A stretch of DNA of 26,624 bases from Clostridium sp. CAG:221 (lineage in GTDB: Bacteria > Bacillota > Clostridia > Clostridiales > Clostridiaceae), in NCBI GenBank assembly GCA_000435835.1, contig FR883417.1:1-26624 (forward strand), read 5' to 3'. Within the stretch, counting starts at the first letter, position 1. Every line of letters begins with the position of its first letter. The notes beneath the pieces were generated by a model, which worked only from the letters and a program-made list of their open reading frames with translations, ran no database searches and was not told the origin of the DNA. Positions 1-7,704 of the stretch are shown one piece after another. The position numbers and the translations under genes are program-made.

Positions 1-2
1 TA

Positions 3-326
3 CACAAATTTATCGATAGTCTCCCAGATGTTTTTGTAATGTGTGATTATGCTAAAACTTTAGGGGAAAGCTTTATATCAACTCCTAAAATTGTTTTTGA
101 AGTTGTATCTGAAGAGTATTCTGATAATGATTATTTTATAAAAGCTAGAATATATCAAAAGTTTGGAGTATTAGAGTACAATATAGTTGAACCTAGTGGA
201 TCTATAACTCAGTATAGATTAATTAATGGACATTATGGAACTCCAAAGGTATTTGAAGGTAATGATGTTTATACTAGCGTTGTATTTAATGATTTAAAAA
301 TTAATCTTAAGGATATTTTTATTTAA
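3..326 (+). CDS. Uma2-family (DUF820) nuclease-fold protein, C-terminal part
   Basis: The frame is open from the left edge of the window, so the true start lies outside; the Met codon at 39 is internal. The visible part begins with the LPDVFVMCD stretch and continues with TPKIVFEVVS, KARIYQKFGV and LEYNIVEP. This order (PD-V-CD, then P-lVvEv-S, then K--lY---GV-EYwIVdP) is the signature of the Uma2/DUF820 family, a PD-(D/E)XK restriction-endonuclease fold whose members are mostly of unknown function and common in mobile or accessory DNA. About the last 108 residues are present, so roughly half of a typical family member. Nothing in the neighbourhood suggests a partner. The family call is good; any nuclease activity is inference. 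Confidence 0.75.
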   Translation, partial: HKFIDSLPDVFVMCDYAKTLGESFISTPKIVFEVVSEEYSDNDYFIKARIYQKFGVLEYNIVEPSGSITQYRLINGHYGTPKVFEGNDVYTSVVFNDLKINLKDIFI

Positions 327-372
327 ATACCTCCAGGGTAGAGCCGTTTATTGGGTATACCCTGGAGGTATT
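326..372. terminator. 15-bp perfect inverted repeat, terminator-like
   Basis: Arms at 326-340 (AATACCTCCAGGGTA) and 358-372 are perfect reverse complements with a 17-nt loop, starting at the stop codon of the Uma2 gene. The stem is unusually GC-rich for this genome. Only short T stretches follow on either strand, so termination is likely but not textbook; it could also be a dispersed repeat. Confidence 0.55.
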
Positions 373-554
373 TATTTAAAGTGAACAAATTATTTTATTT
401 AATTCTGATTTATTGATAATAATGTTATATTATTTAGTCTAGGTTTTTATACTACATAAAATTACAAAGCATAATATATTTAAAAATATTTTAAAAAATA
501 TTATAATATTACTATAATATTTTTTTTTAAATGATTTACGAGGAGTGCTAAATA

Positions 555-1961
555 ATGAAACATTTATTTACAGAAAAAGTTGTACCAATAGAATCGGATA
601 ACAAAGCCATAAAAATAGACTATGACAAATGTATAAAATGTGGTCTATGTAAGCGTGTATGCGAGAGAGAAATAGGAGTTGCAAACTTTTTTGATTTAGA
701 AAAAACTAATGATATAGCAATATGTATAAACTGTGCACAATGTGCTCAAGCATGTCCAGTAGGAGCTATAACTCAAGTGGAAGATATAGATAGAGTAAAA
801 GAAGCTGTAGAAGATAAAGACAAAATAGTAATATTTAATACGGCACCAGCAGTTCGTGTTGCTTTAGGTGAAGAATTTAAAATGGATGCAGGTTCATATG
901 TGGAAGATAAAATGGTACATGCTCTTAGACAACTAGGAGGAGACTATGTATTTGACGTTACTTTTGGAGCTGATATGACTATAATGGAAGAAGCAAATGA
1001 GCTTGTAAAAAGAATAGTTGAAAAGAATGAAAATATACCACAATTTACAAGTTGTTGTCCAGGCTGGGTTACATTTGTAGAAACTTTCTATCCTGAGTTA
1101 TTAAATAACTTATCCACTGCTAAGAGTCCAATTTCTATGCAAGGAGTAACTATTAAAACATATTTTGCTAAAAAAGCAAATATTGATCCAAGCAAGATTG
1201 TAAATGTAACAATAACGCCATGTACAGCTAAAAAGTTTGAAATAGATAGACCAGAAATGAATGATTCAGCTAAATTTAATGACATAGAAGGTTTAAGAGA
1301 TAACGATATTATAATAACTACTAAAGAGTTAGCTAAATGGATTAAAGAAGAAGGAATAGACTTTGAAAATTTAGAAGGTTCTAAGTTTGATAATATGTTA
1401 GGCTTAGGTAGTGGTGCTGGAGTTATATTTGGTAATAGTGGTGGTGTTACAGAAGCTGCTGTTAGAACTGCATATCATTCAATAACAGGTGAAGATCCAA
1501 CTACAGAGCTTTTAAACTTTGAGCCAGTAAGAGGATTAGATGGAGTAAAAGAAGCTTCTATAACTATAGGAGAGGTTAATTTAAAATTAGCAGTAGTACA
1601 AGGAACTGCTAATGCAAGAACATTAATTGAAAAAATAAAAAATAATGAAGTTAATTATGACTTTATTGAAGTAATGGCTTGTAAAGGTGGTTGCATAGGT
1701 GGTGGAGGCCAACCTAAAACTACAAAGGTAATAAACGATAAAATAAGACTTAGCCGTATAGAAGGGTTATATAATAAAGACCAAAAGTTAAAGATAAAAT
1801 GTAGTTACCAAAATCCAGATATTATAGCAGTATATAATGAATTCTATAAAGAACCATTATCACATTTAGCACATGAACTTTTACATACAACATATAGTTC
1901 AAAAAAACATATGCTAGGTCTTGATAACAACGAAGAAATATCTTCAGATGAAATTATATAA
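555..1961 (+). CDS. hydA: [FeFe]-hydrogenase, two-ferredoxin-cluster (M2-like) type
   Basis: Reversible proton reduction to H2 in the cytoplasm, linked to ferredoxin. The N-terminal ferredoxin domain carries two CxxCxxCxxxC motifs (Cys26/29/32/36 and Cys57/60/63/67) for two [4Fe-4S] clusters. The catalytic domain has all three H-cluster motifs: L1 TSCCPGW (165-171), L2 TPCTAKKFE (221-229) and L3 MACKGGCIGGGGQP (374-387), with cluster ligands Cys168, Cys223, Cys376 and Cys380. Cys167 is the expected proton-relay cysteine. The C-terminal small-subunit-like region ends with HLAHELLHTTY. At 468 residues it is shorter than the long clostridial CpI type because the extra N-terminal 2Fe and histidine-ligated clusters are absent. 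L2 has Thr where the best-studied enzymes have Met. It starts with ATG after GAGGAG. The three maturase genes follow on the same strand. Confidence 0.95.
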   Translation: MKHLFTEKVVPIESDNKAIKIDYDKCIKCGLCKRVCEREIGVANFFDLEKTNDIAICINCAQCAQACPVGAITQVEDIDRVKEAVEDKDKIVIFNTAPAVRVALGEEFKMDAGSYVEDKMVHALRQLGGDYVFDVTFGADMTIMEEANELVKRIVEKNENIPQFTSCCPGWVTFVETFYPELLNNLSTAKSPISMQGVTIKTYFAKKANIDPSKIVNVTITPCTAKKFEIDRPEMNDSAKFNDIEGLRDNDIIITTKELAKWIKEEGIDFENLEGSKFDNMLGLGSGAGVIFGNSGGVTEAAVRTAYHSITGEDPTTELLNFEPVRGLDGVKEASITIGEVNLKLAVVQGTANARTLIEKIKNNEVNYDFIEVMACKGGCIGGGGQPKTTKVINDKIRLSRIEGLYNKDQKLKIKCSYQNPDIIAVYNEFYKEPLSHLAHELLHTTYSSKKHMLGLDNNEEISSDEII

Positions 1962-1989
1962 TTTATAAAACATAATATTTTTTTAGTAA

Positions 1990-2021
1990 GCTGTCTTAAA
2001 TTTACATAAATTTAGGACAGC
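1990..2021 (+). terminator. Probable terminator after hydA
   Basis: Arms 1990-2004 (GCTGTCTTAAATTTA) and 2007-2021 pair over 15 positions with one T-G wobble and a 2-nt loop, 29 nt after the hydA stop. The following tract is AT-rich but not a clean T run. It suggests hydA and hydEGF can be transcribed separately. Confidence 0.6.
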
Positions 2022-2128
2022 CTATTTATAATAAAATATTGAGAGTTTTATAGTTTTTAAATATGGTAAATTATCAAAAATATATTTAAGTAAAGCCAAG
2101 TTTATTTATAAATAAAGAGGTGGTAAAA

Positions 2129-3175
2129 GTGGATATTAAAGCTATAATACAAAAGCTATATGATACTAATGATGCATCAAGAGAAGAATTATTATATCTA
2201 TTAGATAATATAGATGATCATAGTAAAAAATTTCTTATAGAAAAAGCTTATGAAACAAGATATAAATATTTCAAAAATACAGTATTCGTTAGAGGGTTAA
2301 TAGAAATTAGTAGCTACTGTAAAAAAGATTGTTTATACTGCGGACTTAGAAGAAGCAACAAAAATGCTGAAAGATATAGATTAGATATAGATGATATATT
2401 AGAGTGTGCTAAAAGAGGCGATGAGCTAGGGTATAAAACTATAGTTTTACAAGGTGGAGAAGATGCTTTCTATACAGATGAAAAAATGGTTGAAATTATA
2501 AAAGCTATTAAAAAAGAACTGCCAAACAATGCATTAACTTTATCCATTGGAGAAAGAAGTTATGATTCTTATAAAAAGCTATATGAAGCTGGAGCAGATA
2601 GATTTTTACTTAGACATGAAAGTGCAACTAAAAGTCTTTATGAATCTATCCATAATACTGAATCATTTGAAGAGAGAAGACGTTGTTTAAGGAATCTAAA
2701 GGAGATAGGATTCCAAGCAGGAGCAGGATTTATGGTAGGACTACCTAATCAAACCAATGAAGATTTGGTAAATGATTTAAGATTTGTAAAAGAATTAGAA
2801 CCTGCTATGTGTGGTATAGGTCCATTTATTCCTCATAAAGATACACCTCTTAGAGACTGCAGTGCAGGTACTACAGAAAAGACTATAATTTTACTTGCAA
2901 TAACAAGACTATTATTACCAAAGGTTCTATTACCTGCAACTACAGCACTGGCAAGTATTGATAGTAATGGAAGAAATGAAGGTCTAAGAGCTGGAGCAAA
3001 TGTTATAATGCCAAACTTATCACCAATGGCAGTTAGAAAAAAATACTCTTTATATAATAATAAAGCATTTATATTAGATGAAGATGCAGAGTATAGAAAT
3101 ACTATAGAGGAAAAGCTAAAGGAAGCAGGTTTTGAATTAGTTGTTTCAAGAGGAGACAATCCAGACTTTGTATAG
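2129..3175 (+). CDS. hydE: [FeFe]-hydrogenase H-cluster maturase HydE (radical SAM)
   Basis: Radical SAM enzyme that works with HydG and HydF to build the 2Fe subcluster of the hydrogenase H-cluster; it acts on a HydG-derived Fe-CO-CN synthon on the way to the dithiomethylamine bridge. With the start used here, the SAM-cluster motif CKKDCLYC gives Cys64, Cys68 and Cys71. The VLQGGED and GERS segments of the barrel and the GPFIPHKDTPL stretch are typical of HydE. A GTG at 2120 is also in frame, but the ribosome-binding sequence AGAGGTGG (2116-2123) overlaps it, so the GTG at 2129, about 6 nt downstream, is the better start (348 residues, a normal length). hydG follows after 89 nt and hydA precedes it. 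Confidence 0.93.
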   Translation: MDIKAIIQKLYDTNDASREELLYLLDNIDDHSKKFLIEKAYETRYKYFKNTVFVRGLIEISSYCKKDCLYCGLRRSNKNAERYRLDIDDILECAKRGDELGYKTIVLQGGEDAFYTDEKMVEIIKAIKKELPNNALTLSIGERSYDSYKKLYEAGADRFLLRHESATKSLYESIHNTESFEERRRCLRNLKEIGFQAGAGFMVGLPNQTNEDLVNDLRFVKELEPAMCGIGPFIPHKDTPLRDCSAGTTEKTIILLAITRLLLPKVLLPATTALASIDSNGRNEGLRAGANVIMPNLSPMAVRKKYSLYNNKAFILDEDAEYRNTIEEKLKEAGFELVVSRGDNPDFV

Positions 3176-3264
3176 TTTTTAAATTTTAAACAACAGGATA
3201 AGAGTTTATGGAGTAAACTATGGCCAGATAAACAAAGTGAATTTTATATAAAAGGAGGAAAATT

Positions 3265-4641
3265 ATGTTTATAAATCATGATTTTATATATAAAATATTA
3301 GAAGAAACAAAAAATCCAAGTAATGAAGAAATTAAAGAAGTTTTAGAAAAAGCTAAAAAAAGAGATGGATTATCATATAAGGATATAGCTATATTACTTC
3401 AAGCTGAAGATGAAAATCATTTAGAAGAAATATATAAATTAGCAGGAGAAATAAAAAAAGATATATACGGAAAAAGAGTAGTGGTGTTTGCACCTCTTTA
3501 TGTTAGTGATTACTGTGTAAATAACTGTGTATATTGTGGTTATAAAAGAGATAATAAGTTTACAAGAAGAAAATTAACTATGGAAGAAGTTGCAGAAGAA
3601 GTTAAAATTTTAGAGAAAATGGGACATAAAAGATTAGCACTAGAACTTGGTGAAGATCCGGTAAATGCTCCTATAGATTATGCACTAGAATGTTTGGACA
3701 CAATATATAAAACTCAAAATGAAAATGGAGAAATAAGAAGAGTTAATGTAAATATAGCTGCTACCACTGTAGAAAACTATAAAAAATTAAATGAAAAGGG
3801 AATAGGTACATATATCTTATTCCAAGAAACTTATCATCAAGATTTTTACAATAAGATGCATCCGAAATCTTTAAAAGGAGATTATGAATATCATTTAACT
3901 GCTTTTGATAGAGCTATGGAAGCTGGAATAGATGATGTAGGAGCAGGTGTATTATTTGGACTTGCTGATCCTAGATTTGAAGTATTAGGTCTTATGATGC
4001 ATAATGCGCATTTAGAAGAAAAGTATGGAGTAGGCTTCCACACTATATCAGTGCCAAGACTTCAACCTGCTAAGGGAGTTACGCTTGAAAACTACCCATA
4101 TTTACTAGATGATAAGATGTTTAAGAAAGTAGTTGCAATACTAAGAATTGCAGTGCCTTTTACTGGACTTATTCTTTCAACTAGAGAAACACCAGAAATG
4201 AGAAGAGAGTTACTTAAGTATGGTGTAAGTCAAATATCTGCAGGTTCATCTACAGGTGTTGGTGGGTATAAACAAAGAGAAGAAGGAAATGAAGTAAAAC
4301 AATTTAAAACCAATGATGAAAGAAGTCCAATAGAAATATTAAAAGAGTTACTAGAAGATGGATATATACCAAGCTATTGTACAGCTTGTTATAGAAAAGG
4401 AAGAACTGGAGATAGATTTATGTCTCTTGCAAAATCAGGAAACATAAAGTATGTTTGTGAGCCTAATGCAATTATGACTCTTCTTGAATTTACTTTAGAT
4501 TATGGAGATAAAGAGTTATATGATAAAGCTCAAGAAATAATAAATGCGGAAGTTGAAAATATTCCAAGAGAAGATATAAGGAATTTAACTAAGGCAAATT
4601 TAGAAAAAATGAAAAAAGGTGAAAGAGATTTTTATTTATAG
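3265..4641 (+). CDS. hydG: [FeFe]-hydrogenase H-cluster maturase HydG (tyrosine lyase)
   Basis: Radical SAM tyrosine lyase that cleaves tyrosine to p-cresol and dehydroglycine and makes the CO and CN- ligands of the H-cluster on an auxiliary cluster. The SAM-cluster motif CVNNCVYC provides Cys84, Cys88 and Cys91. The C-terminal domain carries CTACYRKGRTGDRF and VCEPN, giving Cys372, Cys375 and Cys398 in the CX2CX22C pattern that binds the auxiliary cluster and separates HydG from ThiH. The length of 458 residues is typical. The ATG follows a strong AAAGGAGG site. The hydF start lies 9 nt after its stop, so the two are almost certainly cotranscribed. Confidence 0.96.
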   Translation: MFINHDFIYKILEETKNPSNEEIKEVLEKAKKRDGLSYKDIAILLQAEDENHLEEIYKLAGEIKKDIYGKRVVVFAPLYVSDYCVNNCVYCGYKRDNKFTRRKLTMEEVAEEVKILEKMGHKRLALELGEDPVNAPIDYALECLDTIYKTQNENGEIRRVNVNIAATTVENYKKLNEKGIGTYILFQETYHQDFYNKMHPKSLKGDYEYHLTAFDRAMEAGIDDVGAGVLFGLADPRFEVLGLMMHNAHLEEKYGVGFHTISVPRLQPAKGVTLENYPYLLDDKMFKKVVAILRIAVPFTGLILSTRETPEMRRELLKYGVSQISAGSSTGVGGYKQREEGNEVKQFKTNDERSPIEILKELLEDGYIPSYCTACYRKGRTGDRFMSLAKSGNIKYVCEPNAIMTLLEFTLDYGDKELYDKAQEIINAEVENIPREDIRNLTKANLEKMKKGERDFYL

Positions 4642-4650
4642 GAGGTTAAT

Positions 4651-6325
4651 ATGAATACTACTCCAAATTCAAATAGAAAACATATAGGGATATATGGCAA
4701 CACAAATAGTGGAAAATCATCCCTTATGAACACTATTTTAGGTCAAGATATATCACTTGTATCTAGTGTAGAAGGAACTACCACTGACCCAGTTCAAAAA
4801 GCTATGGAACTTATTCCATTTGGTCCAGTTTTATTAATTGATACAGCAGGCCTTGAAGATAAAAGTGAGCTTGGAGCAACTATTTAGTTGTTAAAAATAT
4901 ATACAAAGATGTTTAGTTATGAACAAATGTGTTTAATATATTTTTAATATAAAAAGCTCCCCATGTTTATAAAGAGCATGGAGTGATAGGAAATACCTAT
5001 CCAAAACTACTTGAATTGCTGGAAGTTCCTAAAGCTAACTAAACCACAACGTAAACATGAAATAAGGTTAAGCGTGAAGGTTACGAAAGTAGAAAAAATT
5101 AGTTAGATGGCATAAGGTTAAATCCTAAGTGCTTATACAATGGATAATCAGCAGGTAAGCCTCGAATAGAGGAAACTTCAACGACTATTCCGTAAAGGAA
5201 GTACATCTAAGTGGATGGAAGTGGGTAGCACCTTTTAAAAAGGTGGTGATATAGTCTGTGCTTATGTGAAAGCATAAGAAGTTCATAAGAGAACTGGTAT
5301 GGAGTAACGAACCATATTGAACATGCTAAAAATATATACATTTAAGTATGTTTTTAGCACCAGCTATAAGAATTAAGAAAAGTTATGAATTTTTAAAAAG
5401 ATTAGATTTTGCTTTATATGTAGTTGATGCAGGAAATGCTGACTTAGATACTTATAAAACTTGGAAAAGGGAAGCAGCTAGATATAATGTAAATCATGTT
5501 GTAGTTATAAATAAAATAGATACTGTAAGTAAAGAAGAAATAGATAAATTAGTTAAAAACTTTAAAGAATATGTTCTTGTATCTTCTAAGGATAAAGTTG
5601 GAATTGATGATCTTAAAAGTAAAATAATAAAGCATCTAGAAGATGGTGAAGAGGAAAAGCCTCTTGTTGGTGACTTATTAGAATATGGTTCAAAGGTAGT
5701 TTTAGTAGTTCCAATTGATAGTGAGGCACCAAAAGGAAGAATAATTCTTCCACAAGTACAAGTTATAAGAGATTGTTTAGATCATGGTATAAAAACTTAT
5801 GTTGTAAGAGATACTGAACTTAAAGAAGCTATTGGAGAGTTAAAGGATATAGATTTAGTTATAACTGATTCACAAGCTTTTAAAGAAGTTGATAGTATAA
5901 TACCTAAAGATTTAAAACTTACTAGTTTTTCAATATTATTTGCTAGACAAAAAGGTGAGTTAGATGAGTTTTTAAAAGGAACAAAGAAACTTGATACTTT
6001 AAAGCCAAATGATAAGATATTAATTTGTGAAAGCTGCTCACACAATGTATCACATGAGGATATAGGTAGGGTTAAGATACCTAATATGTTAAGAAAAATA
6101 GCAGGTGGAGATTTAAATATTGAATATATGGTTGGTTATGATTTCAAGGAAAATGTTGAAGACTATGATTTAATAATTCACTGTGGTGCATGTATGGTAA
6201 ATAGAAAAAGTGTACTAAATAAAATAAGTGCATGTAAAGAAAAAAATGTACCTATAACTAATTATGGAATGGTTATAGCTTATTTTACAAAAATATTAGA
6301 TAGATCAGTTGAGATTTTTAAATAA
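4651..6325 (+). CDS. hydF: HydF GTPase, H-cluster scaffold, split by a group I intron
   Basis: HydF is the GTPase and [4Fe-4S] scaffold on which the 2Fe subcluster is assembled and from which it is handed to HydA. Exon 1 (4651 to about 4883) has the P-loop GNTNSGKSS (residues 16-24), the G2 loop EGTTTDP and the G3 motif DTAG (64-67). Exon 2 (about 5371-6325) resumes with IKKSYEFLKRLD, has the G4 motif VVINKID, the dimerisation domain, and near the C-terminus SCSHN and HCGAC, matching the HydF cluster motif CxH...HCxxC. Reading straight through hits TAG at 4885. The ATG at 5348 is only the first Met of the exon 2 frame inside the insert. Removing 487 nt restores 395 residues and the family spacing ELGxxxxKK. 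Translation needs splicing, otherwise the gene is dead. It starts with AGGAGG-N6-ATG and is the last gene of the hyd group. Confidence 0.92.
4884..5370 (+). ncRNA. Group I self-splicing intron (ORF-less, IStron-like) inside hydF
   Basis: The conserved group I core is present in order. The P segment AATTGCTGGAA (5014-5024) and Q segment AATCAGCAGG (5146-5155) pair TGCTG with CAGCA (P4). R TTCAACGACTA (5177-5187) and S GATATAGTC (5248-5256) pair GACTA with TAGTC (P7). P8 is CACCTT/AAGGTG (5229-5245), P5 is CTAACTAA/TTAGTTAG (5034-5041, 5099-5106), P2.1 is GATAGG/CCTATC (4985-5001) and P9 is CTTATG/CATAAG (5261-5278). No homing endonuclease or transposase is encoded. A P1-like helix AGCAACTA/TAGTTGTT spans the 5' junction (4875-4892). 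Boundaries are uncertain by a few nt: 4884-5370 obeys the U-before, G-at-end rule and gives ELGATIIKK, while removing 4877-5363 gives ELGAIRIKK, which keeps a usually conserved Arg. All options remove 487 nt. Confidence 0.88.
5324..5359 (+). repeat. Hairpin at the 3' end of the hydF intron, transposon-end-like
   Basis: TGCTAAAAA (5324-5332) and TTTTTAGCA (5351-5359) are perfect 9-bp arms, with an inner ATAC/GTAT pairing (5336-5339, 5346-5349). It lies after the ribozyme core and just before exon 2. The 14-mer TAAAAATATATACA within it (5327-5340) is repeated directly at 4892-4905 near the intron start. Subterminal hairpins of this type are characteristic of IS200/IS605-related elements, which fits a transposon-derived IStron end; this assignment is inference. 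Confidence 0.6.
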
Positions 6326-6368
6326 TTTATAAAAAGCATTAAAGTATAAAGTATAAAGTTTTAAATAA

Positions 6369-6408
6369 AAGGAGCTATCTCAAAATAGAGATTAGCTTCT
6401 TTTTTTTT
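6369..6408 (+). terminator. Rho-independent terminator after hydF
   Basis: GGAGCTATCTC pairs imperfectly with GAGATTAGCTTC across an AAAAT loop and is followed directly by nine or more T residues (about 6400-6408). It closes the hydEGF transcription unit. Confidence 0.8.
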
Positions 6409-6465
6409 GTACCATAATAATAAGATATATAGAAATTAATATATATTTTATTAGGGGTGAGAATA

Positions 6466-7212
6466 TTGATATATAGGTCTGGAAAAGTTGGATATTACAA
6501 ATCTTATGAATATGCAAAAAGAATATTAAGTAAAATGAAAAAAATAACTGCATTTAAAGCATTTAGTAATAAAAACCATGATTATTATGAGGTAATAGAT
6601 AATACTAAAAATTATTATAATTTGATTTTGTTTGATGAAGATTCAAATCAGTATTGGTTTGATACTAATTGTGGATATAAAGGAATGGGCAGTGTTTATA
6701 GTGAGAAGATTTTAAGGTTAGTAGGTATTAGAGAAGATTATAATATAGCTTTTGAAAAAGAAATATATAAGTTTAATTTATGTCCAATTAATCAGTTGAA
6801 TCTTTTAATTGTTGAAATTGATTTATTAAATGATATTGAAAAGTATTTTATAAAGTCTTTAATACGCTTAGATTTTGAAAATCCATATTTAAGATATAAG
6901 GCTTTAGATAGTTTGCAAATATTTGGTGCTATAAAGTCCATTAATAATGCTATAGGTGGAGATTTATATATAAAGTATTTTGATAATTATGCACCTGAAG
7001 AAAATGTTTTCGGAAAATCGGGTATTAATAATATATTATTTTTGGATAGTTATTTAGATAAAGATGTTAAGTCAAATATAAGTAATAATATAAAGAACTT
7101 ATTACTAGAAAAAAATAATATGTTTATAAAAGAAATTGAAAAAACAGAATATGGAATATATACTTTAGGTTATAGATTTAATCTTAATGTGCCAAATTCT
7201 CTCATCTTCTAA
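6466..7212 (+). CDS. Hypothetical protein, unrecognised
   Basis: I do not recognise this protein. The frame can start at GTG 6457, but AGGGGTG (6453-6459) is a ribosome-binding sequence overlapping that codon, so TTG at 6466 is the better start (248 residues). It is rich in Asn, Tyr, Ile and Lys and has no signal peptide or membrane segment, so it is probably cytosolic. The N-terminal half (GKVGYYKSYEYAKRIL, NLILFDEDSNQYWF, NCGYKGMGSVYSEKIL) looks like a compact alpha/beta fold; the C-terminal half carries helices (DIEKYFIKSLIRLDF, KSINNAIGGDLY) and ends in YGIYTLGYRFNLNVP. It stands alone between two terminators, consistent with an independently acquired single gene. No functional statement is justified. 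Confidence 0.6.
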   Translation: MIYRSGKVGYYKSYEYAKRILSKMKKITAFKAFSNKNHDYYEVIDNTKNYYNLILFDEDSNQYWFDTNCGYKGMGSVYSEKILRLVGIREDYNIAFEKEIYKFNLCPINQLNLLIVEIDLLNDIEKYFIKSLIRLDFENPYLRYKALDSLQIFGAIKSINNAIGGDLYIKYFDNYAPEENVFGKSGINNILFLDSYLDKDVKSNISNNIKNLLLEKNNMFIKEIEKTEYGIYTLGYRFNLNVPNSLIF

Positions 7213-7293
7213 AGTGGGAGATAAATTTCATTTATATCAAATTTAGATATAAAGTTTGCTTTTAATGAAATAGATAAGCTTATAAAATAATAG

Positions 7294-7338
7294 AAAAAAT
7301 AGTAGTTTTCCAATTGATATATGGAACTACTATTTTTT
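7294..7338. terminator. Bidirectional terminator after the hypothetical gene
   Basis: AAAAAATAGTAGTT (7294-7307) and AACTACTATTTTTT (7325-7338) pair perfectly, with TTCC/GG extending the stem. A run of A on one side and T on the other lets it work on both strands. Confidence 0.75.
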
Positions 7339-7704
7339 ATTAGATAATCTCTTTACCAGATGTTGAGTATGAAAAAACTTTAATAGTTCCACTTACTAAA
7401 AAATAGATATTCTGAACATTGAACAGACTCCTATCAAATAGACAGACTAAATAAGATAATAGTTAACGCGATCAAATTATTGGTCGCGTTTATTTATGCT
7501 GTTTTCCATTTCTTTAATTCTACGTTAGCCTAATAAGCGGCTATCCTTTTATTTTATGTAGTAGAATGCTAATAATTCTAAAAAGTTAATAAGGAATTAA
7601 GGGCTGCATTTATTTTTAATATAGGTATTCTTTATAAAGCTATAGTTGTGATATATAATAATAAAAAAGTTATTTTATAAAGAGGAAAAGAAAGAAGGGG
7701 TAAT
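7339..7704. other. Gene-poor stretch with a GC-rich hairpin and possible IS-end debris
   Basis: No supported gene is present. AACGCGATCAA (7465-7475) and TTGGTCGCGTT (7480-7490) form an 11-bp stem with one wobble and a 4-nt loop, then TTTATTTATG; it is far more GC-rich than its surroundings. Just before it, around 7422-7455, the text TGAACAGACTCC...TAGACAG resembles terminal sequences of IS3-family elements, and the minus strand at about 7495-7560 gives short peptide scraps with stops. This may be an IS remnant, but I could not align it to a family. Confidence 0.35.

Noticed and set aside
4651..4887. A stand-alone 78-residue GTPase fragment
   Set aside because: It is exon 1 of hydF read into the intron to the TAG at 4885. 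Exon 2 continues the same protein after removal of 487 nt.
5348..6325. A separate 325-residue protein starting at ATG 5348
   Set aside because: There is no ribosome-binding site, and the first residues derive from the intron's 3' hairpin. The frame is exon 2 of hydF, lacking the P-loop, and makes sense only joined to exon 1.
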